64,000 nucleotides of DNA from Ursus arctos (GCF_023065955.2 NW_026622997.1:7488001-7552000); one strand, 5' to 3'. Numbered from the stretch's first letter, positions 31,898 through 44,598 are shown. Notes: a model not told the origin generated them from the sequence alone. Numbers and translations: made by a program.

Positions 31898-33010
31898 GGT
31901 ACAGGCAAACTGTGCCAACGGTCAACTCTAGAGAATCAGAAATATATTCTGATCAGTTCCAAAATGCGAAGAGTAAAGTTAGGATTATTAATATAAGTGC
32001 TATAACTTGGCTGCTGTACAAAGGTGACTATCAACTGCTTAAAAGGAACAAAAAGTAATTTTATTTAGCCCAGTTCTTTCGAAACAAAAATTTTAAAGTA
32101 CACAGATAGTACATAACCTCTGATACCATTTAGTTGTCTGTGCTTTCACTCCTAAGATGTACTTAAAGCCTCAATTGATGGAGAGCATGCTGAACACCTT
32201 ACTGGACTCTTCGTGATCTTTTCTCATTGTTTTGTTTGATTATGTCCATACAGGAGAATATTCAGCTGGTACCGTGGTACGGTAGCAGTTATTAAAATAG
32301 GAAAAGATTTCTATTCTGGTTGGTAAATAGCAGATGTCCTGATCCCTCCCACCCAACTCCGGACCTAACCACCCTCAGGACCCTCATAAGATCCAATAAC
32401 TTGAGGGTCAACGTCTGGCATGGCAGGGACCTCTAGGTGCATTCCAGTGCAGTCTGTTCTGAAAGGTGACTGTGGACTCCCAGCTATGAAATTCAGTTCT
32501 GCCTCAGTGAACATGAACAGAATATGAGTGCACCTGGCCACAAGAGTAGGTTCACGGCCATGTAATTTTTAATATTGGAATAAAAGCTTTTACTATTATC
32601 CATGCTGTTCCTGAAAGTTAATTATTAGTAGGAATTGGAAAGTGTGCCTTGACACTCAAGAAGAAAGCGGTGACTGATGAGTAAAGAGAGGGTAGGACAG
32701 TTTCTATCAGCAATGCTTTTGCCCACCTTAGACCTTGGGACAGCCATCTGAAGTTTATAAATCTCCTGCCCCAGAGATTCTTAATCAGTAGGTCTGGGCT
32801 GGAGCCCAAGAACATTTTTCACAAGCTTTGGAAATAGTTCTATCGTAAGTGCTCCAGGGATCGTACTTTCAGAAAATGTATGAAATTCTTACTCATTATT
32901 CAGGACCCTACCTCAAGAAGATCCCTTTGTGAATTCTTCCTTGAAACGCTCTAGTCCCACATCCTTCTACCAAAACCGGAGTCAGTCTTTCTTCCACCTT
33001 TACTGGTGAT

Positions 33011-33060
33011 GCGTCATCACCGTATTTATCATACTGCGCCATCACCGTATTTATCATACT
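33011..33060. repeat. 25-bp tandem duplication
   Basis: Units at 33011-33035 and 33036-33060 differ at one base (gcgtcatcacc / gcgccatcacc) and share gtatttatcatact. Confidence 0.95.
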
Positions 33061-33643
33061 GCACCGGCATTATTTGTTTTCATGCCCGACTCTGCCTGCG
33101 CATCTTGATAGGTCTAGCACCTCACTCGGCATTCGGCAGACAAACACTGATTGATTAGAAAGTGGGGGTGGGGGCTGATGCTGGGCAATATTTACTGAGC
33201 ATCTCCACCAGCTGTATAACGTTTCCAGAAGGGGTGCCGTAGCGTGCCCTTTGTTATATGCTCCCCAGTATCAGGCTTTGCTGTCTCGCCCTTCGACTCC
33301 TGTGGCACCGAGAAGTTCCCGCTTTCATGCAGAGAAATTGGTTGGCCTGAACCTCTAAGAGAAAGCTCAAGTCTTCTCAGTCCTTTGCAGGAATTTAAAG
33401 GCTTGTGTCACCAATTCACATCTGAGACCCCACCCCCAGTGTGGGTTATTGAGGTAATTTATTATTTGACCATCTTCTCAACAAATGTCTTATACCTAAT
33501 AAAAATCAGAACAGGTGCTATAAACATTCATTTGCTGAATGCATATATTTAAGATCTGTTATTCCTATAACTACAGCAACCATAACTTTTTTTTAGCATG
33601 CTGTAACACATTAGCACAGAGAGACACTTGATGAATACATTTG

Positions 33644-33757
33644 TTAAAAGATTTTATCATTTTTAAATCATCTCTACACCCAACGTGGGGCTCGAACTCA
33701 CAACCCCGAGATCAAGAGCCTCACGCTCCACTGACTGAGCCAGCCTGGCGTCCCCAA
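33644..33757 (-). mobile_element. Older CAN-SINE relative, inverted, short
   Basis: Contains cccaacgtggggctcgaact and ctgactgagccagcctggcg, the reverse complement of a tRNA-derived SINE head with box A and box B. An imperfect duplication (acttgatgaatac / gcttaatggatac) flanks it. Confidence 0.8.
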
Positions 33758-34976
33758 GAGATGCTTAATGGATACTTTTGATGGCAGAAATGAGAAGAGG
33801 TGAGATACTGTTGTTGCCACATTTCACTTTGTTATGACTATAGAACTTAATTTTGCCAGAAGACAAGAGCAAGCAGTACCGATTTCCTCCGAAATGTCTG
33901 ATGACACTTCTCTGGATAACACCTAACTCAACGTTAAAGTAGGTGCTGAATAAACATCTCTGCCTTTTCCTGCCGAAGCTCTCTACCCTCTTTCTAACGG
34001 TGATTAAGTCAGACATCGGATCCATGACTCCACCGGGCCTCTAGCTCTCAAGATCTCTGACGCCGCACAATCGAGAATACAGCTTGGCACAGCGAGAGGG
34101 CACGCGCTGAAGCTCTCCACGCTGGCAAGAAACGGCTGCTCGGTGCTTCTCCAAGGATCTTGCCTGTTGGTATCTGTTTGGGGGGATGATTTACCTAAGG
34201 AAGGCCTGAGTGAAAATGTCTTCCTGGCAGATCATAGGAAAAAGTAGCGTGTGTTTGGTTGGTACTCTTTCTTTAGGTCTCCCTTCCTTGGCAGGTAAGG
34301 GTTTTGCTCCAACACATTAGGTCCTGTCAACACGGGAGGCGTTCTCTTCGAGATTTTATCAACAGTTTCCGATTTGCCCCTTGCTACAAGGAGAAGATGG
34401 GAGTCGTCCCTGAGTTTTTGAGCCTTCTGCTGTGTCTTCTCGAGCACTGCTCAGAGGCAGTCCGGGTGAGGTGGGGATGGGTTTGTGAAACATGCCGCTC
34501 GGGTTCCTTTCCAAATTCACGGTCTTGGGCAGCGTGGGCGGTGAACCTGCCCCTCCCCCTTAAACAGGGAGCTGCGCTCGCTGATTCGGGTGGGAAGACG
34601 TTCTTATTCTTGAAGGCAAGAGATTGCTCTTTCAATAAACAAAAGCAAAACAAAGCAAAATGTAGCCTTTGGTGCTCTTTTGTGGAAATCAGCTCTTTAT
34701 TTTCCATCTTGGTTGATGGCAGAACAGGAAGGTATCTGAAAAATCACCCTAGATTTAACATCACAAATTTAAATGAGGTTTTAGAAAGAAATTAAGGTAA
34801 TGGAAGGAGTTTGCCTCACAATCCAGTAGGTGAGATACCTAAGTTTTGTATTTTCAACCACACAACATATTCTCGAAAAAACGCAATATTCTCAGGGTTC
34901 AAAACAAGACAAAGAATTTGAAAACTTTGCTAAATCATAAAATCCATTTTGAATTTGGAGAGACCTTAAAGAGCGT

Positions 34977-35281
34977 TATGAAATGGGTTAAGGAAACCTA
35001 ACTCAAAATTGGAGACAGGAAGCCATGCCGGGAGGGCGGTCAGGCACATGGCACTCATTGCAGCTTGCTTAGTCCCGCAGTTAGAAGGAGGACTTCCTCT
35101 CAACCTGGCAACTGCCCTCATCTGCAGCCAATAAGAGGACCCTCCACTTCCATCACCTACAGCCAGTAAGGAGCCACCACCACTATGAACTCTTATTTCC
35201 CGCCAACGAAATTTTGTTCAAAACAACCCTTGCCACTTGCTCCTCTCCTCTATCAAAGGACACTCTCCTCTTTTGTTCTCT
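34977..35281 (+). repeat. Truncated 5' LTR of the endogenous retrovirus
   Basis: It aligns with the 3' LTR from its first bases (gttaaggaaacctaac) through ccaataagagg-type repeats to ttttgttctctg. It then stops and runs straight into protease-like sequence. The R-U5 part, primer binding site and gag are absent, so this LTR has lost its own polyadenylation region. Confidence 0.85.
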
Positions 35282-35434
35282 GTACTTGGAATGCACCTGA
35301 AGAAACCTCCAACTGGAAATGAATCTCTCTCTGTCCTGATTGACACTGGAGCTTCACTCCAGTCCTCAACCCCCCTTCCAGTAAACAGCCCCTGCCTCAG
35401 AGTCCTGAACAGTTCAAAGAGCAAAGGTCTCTGA
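35282..35434 (+). pseudogene. Retroviral protease remnant
   Basis: A short open stretch includes LIDTGAS (35336-35356), the active-site motif of retroviral aspartic proteases. It is joined directly to LTR sequence upstream, with no gag between. Only the start of the domain is readable. It cannot encode an active enzyme. Confidence 0.7.
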
Positions 35435-35639
35435 TAAACCTCAACAGGTGCCTATGTCTAACGATCTCCTTCTGCTTAGGCCCTCTAAGAGGTACCCACC
35501 CTTTTCTCCTTCGTTCCTCCACCCCTATTGATTTATTGAGCCAAGATTTCCTAGAAAAATATCATGCCGGAAGTTCTTTCTCCTGAAAAGGGGAAATAAT
35601 TCTAGCATTTCACAGCAGCAACCAAAATAACCCACTAGG

Positions 35640-37190
35640 TAAATCGCATGACCCTCAACATCTTTTATTTGCTGTGTCTCTGATGGCCCCTAGAGCTAAT
35701 TCCAAGGATGCTAACCATTTGTCCCCGTTGGATCAGCAACCACCTTCCTTCTGGGTAAATCCTCAACTAATATTGTCAGATTCTGCAGTGCACCTCCTAT
35801 TAAGATCCAAATGGATCCCCCACAAGCTCTCCCCATAATTAATCAATACCTGTAAATAAAGAGGGCCTTCAAGGCATTAAGCCAATAACAAAATAATAAG
35901 GGCCAGGGCCCCATTAGGGCCCCAGTAGATCCCCTGTATCAATCCCTGCGGCATTCCTGTTTTACCTGTGAAGAAACCAAATTGCTTGTCCAGGATTTCC
36001 AAGCCATGAACAATACTGTCATCCCCCACCATTCTATTATTCCCAACCTCACACTTTATTTACCTCCAACACTACTGAGAGCAAATTTTTTTTTTCCTGA
36101 TCAATTTATGTAGTGCTTTCTTTAGTATCCCAGTAGATAAAGGTAGTCAATATCTTCTTGCTTTTACTTGGAAAGGACAGCAATGCTATGAGACAGTAAT
36201 GCCAGGGTTTCATAGAAAACTCACAAACATTGAAGGCTGGCCCAGATATCAAGTTCCCCGGAGGCTCCACTTTAATACAATATTTGGATGATTTACTTCT
36301 TTGCTCCTCTTTCCAAGCCTCCTCGCAAGAAGATAGCATCCAAGTGCTAAAACTCCCAGCCAAAAAGGGATATAACATCTCTAAGGAAATATTACAATGT
36401 GTTCAAACACAAGTTCAATCTGTAGGACATCTAATCTCAGAGCAAAGACTGCATTTGGACCTAGACAGTTCTCATGGCATCCTGAACTTCCCAAAGCCCC
36501 AAACCAAATGTCAACTGTGAGGTTTTCTTGAACTGGCAGACTATTATTACAACTGTATCCCAAAATTCTCCGTATGGCCCCACCTTTATATGCCTTGTTA
36601 AAAACTGTTAAACTTCCTATCATTAGGAAGATCGAGATAACATGACTTTCCAATGTTAAAAGAAAGTTTAATAAAGCCCCTTGCCCTTGAACATCTAAAT
36701 TATCAGCTCCCTTTCTTCCTTCTTGAATACAGAAAAGAAGGGAATGCCTTTGGGATACTCAACCAAAATTATGGGGATTATCACCAACTCATAGGATCCT
36801 GCAACAACTAGATCCCACAACCTGGGAAGACCCCCACCCATGCCTCAGAGCTCTACCTGCTACTTACTGCCTTTTTTGTAAAGACTGCTGAGGAAATAGT
36901 CTTGGTATCCCCTTTAACCCCTTCTGTGCTGCCAAAGCTCCTCTTACTTCTCATCACACTCAGCATCTCTCAATAAGCCATCTCACTTCCTATGAAATTC
37001 TACGGTGAACTGCCCCTTATATTACTTTTGTTTGCTGTAATAACCTTAACCCTGCTACTTGTCTTGCCTCCTCCACCAATGAAACCACCCACAACTTCTT
37101 AATACTGACAGATCCCCTTCTAACCCCTGTGATGACTTAAAGGAAACTCCTTTGGATGACGATGAGTTTTCACTGGTCACTGAGCGTTCT
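35640..37190 (+). pseudogene. Reverse transcriptase remnant
   Basis: RT-like sequence is spread over three frames with several stops and shifts. The catalytic motif reads YLDD at 36281-36292, close to the YVDD usual in gammaretroviruses. The finger region lies upstream near 35900-36060 and the connection region downstream near 36720-36900. The enzyme is broken. Confidence 0.8.
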
Positions 37191-37199
37191 TAGTTGAAA

Positions 37200-37566
37200 G
37201 ATGAAAGTGGTGGATATTCAATATGAACTCCTTTTGAAGCCAAGTAGCACCCTTGCCTTTGGCTACTTCAGCCCAGCGAGGATCTATAAGCACACACAGG
37301 CCCATGTTCTAGCCAAACGTGAAACTGTCAACATTAACACCAACAGTATATTTGCCTTTAGAGTGGCTCCCAAATTTGGAATGTTAGGGAAACAATATGC
37401 TTTCCTTACTCCCAGTGGAGATAAAGTTAAAAGCAGCCCTTGCATTCAGGAATTACAGGATGCCGCACACTTACCTGCCGCTTTGGCTATTATTAAAATC
37501 CTGGGGCATTATAAGCTTGACTTTCTGGAAGCTAAAGGAAATTATCTCACTGACATTTCCATTTAA
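37200..37566 (+). pseudogene. RNase H remnant
   Basis: An open stretch of about 120 codons resembles a retroviral RNase H domain (order: Ala/Leu-rich strand, N-T-N-S segment where T-D-S is expected, then LGHYK near the end). The usual catalytic Asp of the TDS motif reads Asn, so this copy would be inactive even though its frame is open. Confidence 0.65.
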
Positions 37567-37629
37567 GAATGCTACCCTTAAATGGTCTAGAAGTCAAATC
37601 TCTGTCATGGTCCAAAGAAACTCACCTCC

Positions 37630-38750
37630 AGATGATAATTTGGAGAAATTGACTACAGACACCCAACAATAAAACAATATTGGCAATCAAATGGTTGTTA
37701 GTATGGTAAGAAGGATCAGAAGAAAAACCTCTGGTTTGGACCAAATAGAAACCTGGTCCTACCAGAAATTCTAAAGTTCCCACTATTGACCACTGTACAT
37801 GCATCAAACCATTGGCCTATAGCTAAAATTATGTTTGTAAATCAATACTGGTGGAGAAATATCAACAAGACTGCAAAAAGCACCTACTTTGCTTTTTCTA
37901 CCTGCCTAAAATACAATCCAGGCAAACATGTGGACACTGTCTCTGGGCACTTTACCTAAAGTGCCATTCAAATTTCAGCAAATGGACTGTATCAGCTACC
38001 CCCACCTCATGGAATCGAATATGTCCTGGTAATAATTTGTATATTTTCCCACTTAGCCAAAGCCTTTCCATGTAGACAAGCTACTATCCTTCTTCAGTAG
38101 GCAAAATCCTATTGGAATAAAACCATCCCTACCTGGGCAATTCTTCTTGAGCTCCATAGCAACTGAAGAACGCATTCTATTGGTCAGATATTATGGCGAG
38201 TCTGTGCCATTTGGGCAGCTGGATAGCATTTTCACTGTGTTTATTATCCTCAGTCCCAAGGCTAGTCAAAGGAACTGAACTCAATTGGAAAAATTTATGG
38301 AAACCCTCCAAATACCTTGACCAAAAGTATTGCCCATTGGCCCTTCTAAATCTCAGATCCATCCCCTTAGAACTCATAAACCCTCATCCTTTGAGAAAAC
38401 TACAGGGTGTCTCATGCATCCAGCTTCTCCCTCTTCTGACCTGCACATAATAAAGGAGATATACATTACTGTTACAAGGCTCTAACTACATCCCTTGAAA
38501 ATAATCATACTCTAGTAGAGCAACCTTTTCACAGCACACTTCTGGGAAACAAAGACATCAAAGACCACACTCTGTAACCTAAGAATTTTGCTAATTGGAA
38601 AGGACATCTACAAAAAGATTCTCTTCAACCATGATGGAAAGGCCCTTATCAAGTGTTACTAACCAGTCCTTGTGTCACCACACTGTAAGGAGTTGACTCC
38701 TGGATCAATGTGTCTCATCTAAAGGAAGCCCCAAACCCTGACTGGACCTG
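37630..38750 (+). pseudogene. Integrase remnant
   Basis: A His-His then Cys-x-x-Cys region (the Cys pair reads CSTC in frame) marks the N-terminal zinc finger at about 37790-37920. Core-like sequence follows, and near 38630-38720 there is a GPYQVLL segment typical of the gammaretroviral integrase C-terminus. Stops interrupt it repeatedly. Confidence 0.7.
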
Positions 38751-38789
38751 AACACCACTGGTAACCTCAAATTAAAGATTTCTAGGAAC

Positions 38790-39370
38790 TGAAGCAGATA
38801 GTTTTCCCAAGATACAGGATCAGGCCTGTATATCTCTCCTTTCTGCTTTTTCTCACCTTGTTTTCTCCTTCTCTGTCCTGGAGAGACAATGCCCTTGCTT
38901 GTATTTCCCAATCCATCGCAAAAGGAAGAAGCCTTTCTGACTGTTGGACCTGTCATTGGAAACCTTGATCCAGCTATGACAGATGTGACCCTTTAGCCTT
39001 CCCAATAGCAAATTTTCCTTTCATCTCCAATGTGACCCCTAATTACACTTGCTCCCCTCCAAATATTTCTCACTGAGTCAAACCTCAACAACCAGGTTTT
39101 CCTGTACCTTGCTTTGACTTCTCCCCGTCATAACTCCCAGTGCAACGAATTGTACCTATTCACAAGGATAAATTCCTCCAGAGAAGTAAAAACCCAATTA
39201 CATAATATTTGGGAACAAGCACATTGGCCACAAAAAGTTCCACCAAAGGATTTATGGTCCTTTGATCTCTAGCTGGTTTGGGCTCCTGGTTTAGGACTAT
39301 AATACAAGCTGGAGTCATTATTCTGCTCCTCGTCTTATTTTGTATAAACATCTTTAAAGCTTTGTGCCTG
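38790..39370 (+). pseudogene. Envelope remnant, short
   Basis: Broken sequence after integrase has a hydrophobic stretch near 39290-39360 that could be a former transmembrane segment. At under 600 bp it is far shorter than a full env (about 1.9 kb), so most has been deleted. Assignment rests mainly on position between integrase and the 3' LTR. Confidence 0.5.
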
Positions 39371-39683
39371 TTGCCTGTTGAGCCTTTGTAAAAACAATGT
39401 ACCCAATGGGGTAATGCTGACTCAACGCTTCAAGATATCCCTAGCACTTAAACCTTGATGAGATGCAGACTTTAGGTGGGAAATGCCTGGAAGCTCTCCC
39501 TCCCCACCCTTGCTTGTTATCCAAATGTGGCCTCAGTGTTTTCCAACCTGTGTACTTTCCCTCCGGCGTGTGACATGACACCCAGAAAGGGTCCTTCCTA
39601 GCATCAACGGACAAAAACGATCCTAATAAGGAATAAACGATCCAATTCTTGATAGGCAACGTTTTTGAAGAAAGATCTCTATC

Positions 39684-39695
39684 AAAAGGGGGAAA
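39684..39695 (+). promoter_or_regulatory. Polypurine tract of the provirus
   Basis: The purine run aaaagggggaaa sits directly before the TG start of the 3' LTR. This is where plus-strand DNA synthesis was primed. Confidence 0.85.
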
Positions 39696-40116
39696 TGTGA
39701 AAATGTGTTAAGGAAACCTAACACAAAATTGGAGCCAGGAGGCCATGAGGGGGCAGTTCTCATGCTCATGGCACCTGTCACATCTTGCAAAATCCAGAAG
39801 AGAAGGGAAGACTCTCTGCTGGTGGTAGGAAGCTGCCCTACCTGGAGCCAGTGAAAGGCCACCGCCACTTCCAATGCCTACAACCAATGAGAAGCTGCCA
39901 CCACTTCAAACTCCTCTTCCTCCAATGAACTTTTGTTCCCAACACCCCCTCCAAATTCTTCCTTTTCTCTATAAATGGATACTTTCCTCCTTTGTTCTCT
40001 GGATTTGCCTATGGTTTGCCATAGTTTGCTTGTCCTGAATTTCAGTTCTTTTGCTAGTCCCAAATAAACTAGATTTTGCTGGCTGAATCACTTAGCTTTC
40101 TCTTAAAAGATTGACA
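39696..40116 (+). repeat. Complete 3' LTR of the endogenous retrovirus
   Basis: A 421-bp LTR begins TGTGAAAATG and ends ATTGACA. A TATA box (tataaat, 39970-39976) and an AATAAA signal (40063-40068) about 90 bp further on mark U3/R. This is the better preserved of the two LTRs. Confidence 0.85.
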
Positions 40117-43100
40117 GCATGTAGCCCAATCAGCTCAACTGGAGATGAGAAATGAGATTCTACCCGCTTTCACCTAGTTATAGGAGATTTTAATAATGTT
40201 TCAAATGTTCCTGCTAAGAGGGAGGCTGTTGATATTACTGGTGATTTTTCCCACAGGACCTTCGTCCTTAAAAACGTACTAGGACGCTGTGGGATACAGT
40301 CTCAACCTTTATTTCTTCTCATTAAAAATCCACCCACCACAATACAGTTTTTGAATGTACACATAGTTCTTGGCATTTCATTTGTTATTATGTATCAGTT
40401 TTCTATGATGTTTAAAAGAAGTAGGCAGCTATAGATTATGTTAGGTATTGGCATAAGCATAAGTATTAAAATATGGTACTGGGTTACTATTGTGGGAAGT
40501 ACATAGTTGGGTCAAGTAAGCTTTAAAGTGCCTACAATTGTTTGGAGGAAAAACAAATCCTTCTCAAATAAGACATAATGTTGGATAGGATAAAGAAAAC
40601 TCTATTAGCACCTGCAGGAACTATCTGAAGAAAATCTTTAGCCTTAGGCTAGACATCCCCTGAGAATGGGGAGCAGCTGGCTCACTTTCCTTGGCTTGTG
40701 AAGAGCCCCACTTGGAACTCTCTACGAGGTGAGAGGAGAGCACTGTCATGCATGCCATGTATTTCCATAGGAAGCAAAAACCAATTGCAGACTTCCACTT
40801 CTACCCTCCTGGAGACGATGCTAGACTACACCCAGATAGCAAGACACAAATACATGCCGATGATGAGGTGACAGCTGGTCTCTGCAGCAGAAATGCACAA
40901 TCACTGATGGAAAGTTCAATTGTGGGTATTCCAGGAACAGGCGTAAAGTCTGTTTTCAGTTAGGAACCTTAGTAAAAGTGTGCTCCATCTGTGTCTACTG
41001 CATGCAGCTGCACCTCTCTCAAAGTGCTTAATGAACTTTTTCTTCCTTGTGAACACTGACTTACACTCAAAGCTAACAGCCTCAAGTAACTATCACGAGC
41101 AAAATACTTGCATGAGATAGCGTAGGCCAAGGTACGGTGCGCCCCTCCTCCATTTACTGAAAGGGACTACATACTTCATACTCACGCGCCAAGCTATCTC
41201 ATCAAATTCCAGAAAATAAATCTAAACTGTGAAACAAGAAACTGCTAAAAGAAAAAAAAAAAAAACAGAAGTAACTTTTTCCAACTATTCTGGTCATATC
41301 TCATTATGTTCATATATTAAAATTAAGGCAATAGTCTAAATATACTTGAATTTCACATTTAATGAGATCAGTTCAATTTGGCATTTAACAATCACTGTAA
41401 AAATGTTTCATTTTGATTTAATTCAGTTATAAGCAATATATTTTTCAAACTGACCTCATTACTGGCGGAATACATTTACACAAATATATAACTTACTAGC
41501 AGTATCGGTCAACTCTGAACATGGAAAGTTCTTCACATGGTATTACTTTGCTGTTGTTCATTTTCTCTTCACTCCCACAAAATTACTCATACTGGCACCA
41601 ACTTTTCCTATCTAATAGAGACGTACTGTTGTTTAAAAATAAGTAAGTTCCAGGTAGATGTTATAATAGTGTTAAGTACATTTTATGAATTCTACTTAGA
41701 ATCAGTGCAAAATTTTCTCTACTAAAAGTTGTTACAATAAGTGTCAAAGTCAAATGCAGTTTTTCTTTAGAATTTTAAAGAGAATTAACCAGATGAGAAT
41801 TACAACTCCTATGAAAATCCACATTCTATAAAACGGAGACTCCAGCTGCAAAACATCCTAACTCAAAATCCTAAAATCTGTATTTTTTTCAAGTGATTAA
41901 ATAACTAAGGCTAGTTTATTATATAATGTGGATATATATTTTTAATGAAAGAGCATACCATTCATAAGCATTTCATAGTCATCCATATTTTTATTAAATA
42001 TTGCCCCCAACAATACTGATTTAACCAAATTAATGTCTGCAGACTATACATAACCTTTCCCCCAGATGATCTTATATCATTATTAACATTTAAAAATAAG
42101 AATTTTGATAGAATTAGGGGCACCTGGGTGGCACAGTGGTTAAGCATCTGCCTTCGGCTCAGGGCGTGATCCCGGCGTTCTGGGATCGAGCCCCACATCA
42201 GGCTCCTCCGCTAGGAGCCTGCTTCTTCCTCTCCCACTCCCCCTGCTTGTGTTCCCTCTCTCGCTGGCTGTCTCTATCCTGTCGAATAAATAAATAAAAT
42301 CTTTAAAAAAAATTTTTGATAGAATTAACACTAACCTAATATCTAAATGTTTCATTTTAATAACTAATAATGTTAAAATAAGTTCCCTTTCTAAATTCAA
42401 GTTCTAATCAAAGAACACGAGCTCCAAATTGGAACCTGAAAAAGTTGACAGTCAGTATATAAATATACTTGTATCCTTGTGCTTAGAAATAATAGAAGTG
42501 TGTGTCATGACTGATATTCTTTGAGGAAAACTCCATTTTTTAAAAATTTGCCTTTAAGCATTATATTTTGGTACATTCTCCTTCAATGGTTTCATGGATC
42601 ATTTTTCAGAGGATATGAAAGAGTTGACCTCTACTTATCAAAGTTCAACTTCACAAACTTGCCATATAATGTAGTTTTCATTGTCATAAATTTTGACTGT
42701 GGGGGGAAAAAAATCATGACTCACCTTTCCATTCCCTCTGCTAACAAAACAGAAGGAATTATCCAATCTCAAAAAATATATTTGCTTTGATTTAAGCCAT
42801 TAGTCTCATTAGCATTAGGGAGCCCAGGGGTAAATTGGCTACTCCTAACACACTTAAGATTCTGGCAGCTCTCAGCTTCTCACCAGGGTTGTTGTTTTGT
42901 TTATACCCAGGACTATATGTTCCAGTCCACTTAATCTTTTGGCTTGTGACTTTGTACTCCAACTCACACCTACAAGTTCTGGTTTCCCCCCTTACATGGT
43001 TCCCTCAGTGCTGAAGTCTTTATATTATAGGAAGGCCTGGGTTCACCTTCTGGCTTCAACACCTCAGTATATTTTCCTACCTAGCACATAACCTTGAAAA

Positions 43101-44441
43101 CATTATCTGGTTTCTTTCTAAATGAGCAACTCTGATATGGCACTTTTAAAAATATCTTAAAACTTTAACATCTCTTGGTAAGCCATGTACCTATCAGATT
43201 TCTGATGGTTCCTGTTCTCTTAGAAGATCCCTTGGTTTCTTCCACTTAGAACTTGTCCCATTAGTGTTACTTGTTATTCATGCATAACCAGAAAGCTGTG
43301 TGACATTTCTTCCTACTTTGGTCATTCATAACACTCTACCAGTCTTTTCTCTACTGTCATATTTGACATCTATGAACATTGACCTAAGATTTATTCCTCT
43401 TGGAGAATTCACCAATCCCTTCAACTAAACTCTATACGAATGATCTCAAAATTGTCTTTATTCCCGTAATCCCAGTGATTACTAGATCTTAACATCTGGA
43501 CATGCTATAAGAATTTTGAACTCTGAATATCTAAAACATTTTATACCCCACATTGGCTTGCCTTCCTGTTATTCCAATTTCTGTCAATAGTGCAATGATA
43601 CTTGTGTCTCATTTGTTAATCTTCCAGTGAAGCATAGGGTCCCACTCAGCGCAAGACAGGGCCAGATCTGGGCCTTGCACTAAAACCCTCCATCCTCCCA
43701 TTGGGCATAGTTCACAAAATAGGCTCACCCACCTTAGAATCCAAGGCCATGGCAAGCTCCAATATTCGGGCACGTGAATGGCAACAGGAATCCAACAAGT
43801 GAACATAGCAGAACAAATGGGAATCCGGAGAAACATTGCTATGAATTCCAATCAGAAAGACTACATTTTAAAAGGTCCGCCCATGGTTATTAAGGCCCTG
43901 GGTACTGAGTTCAGGTCTAAGGATGCAGCTCCAACTTTTAGGAGACAGCCCAGGTTCTAAGTCTAGACTCAGCTCTTACACACACCACCGAAGATTTAAA
44001 CAGGAGCCAGCAGAGCCCTATCCTAATATTTGGCACATCCTTGGGAGATAGAGTGCTTTGGTGGAGGGGCTCAGCTGTAGGAGGCTCATTATGAGAATTC
44101 GGGGAACCCACAGGGGTGAGTTACACATTTGCGAACTATGTTGAGGCCAGGATCAGCTTAAGCTTCATGCAGTGGATTGAGATACCAAAAGGAGCCCAGT
44201 ATCTGCACAGAGACATTGCATTTCCCAAATATTTCAATAGAGAGAAACTCCTAAAATGAAAGCTCCCCTATCTAAGGAATGGCAAAGAGGTCAAGGCAGC
44301 CTAGTGGTTCTTACTTTACACCAAGCCTGTGGATCCTCAGCTCACTGAGGGTGGCCTGTGGGAAACTAAGGCAAAAGGTACATTGAAAAGGAGGTTAAAC
44401 TTACACTTGGAAGTCACGAAACAAGGTTCAAAGTCAAAACA
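40117..44441. other. Unassigned AT-rich DNA with one CAN-SINE
   Basis: Beyond the SINE at 42117-42313, 43200-43560 may be an old L2-type LINE, but I cannot align it by eye. No coding pattern. Confidence 0.4.
42117..42313 (+). mobile_element. CAN-SINE, young copy with 14-bp target duplication
   Basis: Starts ggggcacctgggtggcacag and ends aataaataaaatctttaaa. It is flanked by ttttgatagaatta at 42103-42116 and 42314-42327. Confidence 0.95.
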
Positions 44442-44592
44442 TGCATTACAGGGCCGTGACCCTACACCCCTAGCTGCGTGATAGAATCACCTGGAAAGTC
44501 TTTGGCAAATACCAATCCTGGAGTCTTCATTCCAGACCGATTGTATCTGCAGCTCTGGAGTGGAGTCCGCACTTTGGTATTTTCTCAAGGCT
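44442..44592 (+). mobile_element. hAT-type fragment (MER20-like)
   Basis: Contains tagaatcacctggaaagtct and attccagaccgattgtatct, typical of MER20-like elements. Diverged. Confidence 0.45.
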
Positions 44593-44598
44593 TATAGT

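Larger units (their letters stand above)
31898..34976. other. Unassigned DNA before the provirus
   Basis: A faint hAT-like piece lies near 32754-32870 (ttcttaatcagtaggtctgg). 34020-34150 has several CpGs. A minus-strand open stretch at 34232-34447 is hydrophilic but lacks convincing splice sites. Confidence 0.4.
34977..40116 (+). mobile_element. Endogenous retrovirus, class I (gammaretrovirus-like), inactive
   Basis: This is an old provirus on the plus strand, antisense to MYLK4. Order: truncated 5' LTR, protease remnant, RT, RNase H, integrase, a short envelope remnant, polypurine tract, complete 3' LTR. Every reading frame is broken by stops and shifts, and gag with the leader is missing. 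The two LTRs clearly differ in sequence, so the insertion is ancient. A possible 4-bp target duplication is gcgt (34973-34976) against gcat (40117-40120), one CpG-type change apart; 4 bp fits a gammaretrovirus-type integrase. The low-divergence YLDD and LIDTGA motifs and the integrase order support class I. The family name cannot be given without a repeat library. Confidence 0.88.

Noticed and set aside
34232..34447. Minus-strand hydrophilic open stretch that looked like a possible extra MYLK4 exon
   Set aside because: It has a fair acceptor (ttctccttgtag) but no good donor in frame, a stop just upstream, and no similarity I recognise.
37201..37566. Open frame of 121 codons that could be read as a gene
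   Set aside because: It is the RNase H part of a decayed provirus with a key acidic residue replaced; neighbouring frames are broken.
41440..41475. Possible donor-like acctcattac (minus strand gag|gtcagt) as the end of a missing MYLK4 N-terminal exon
   Set aside because: The frame that would end in a whole codon has a stop eight codons upstream and no similarity to the expected N-terminus.
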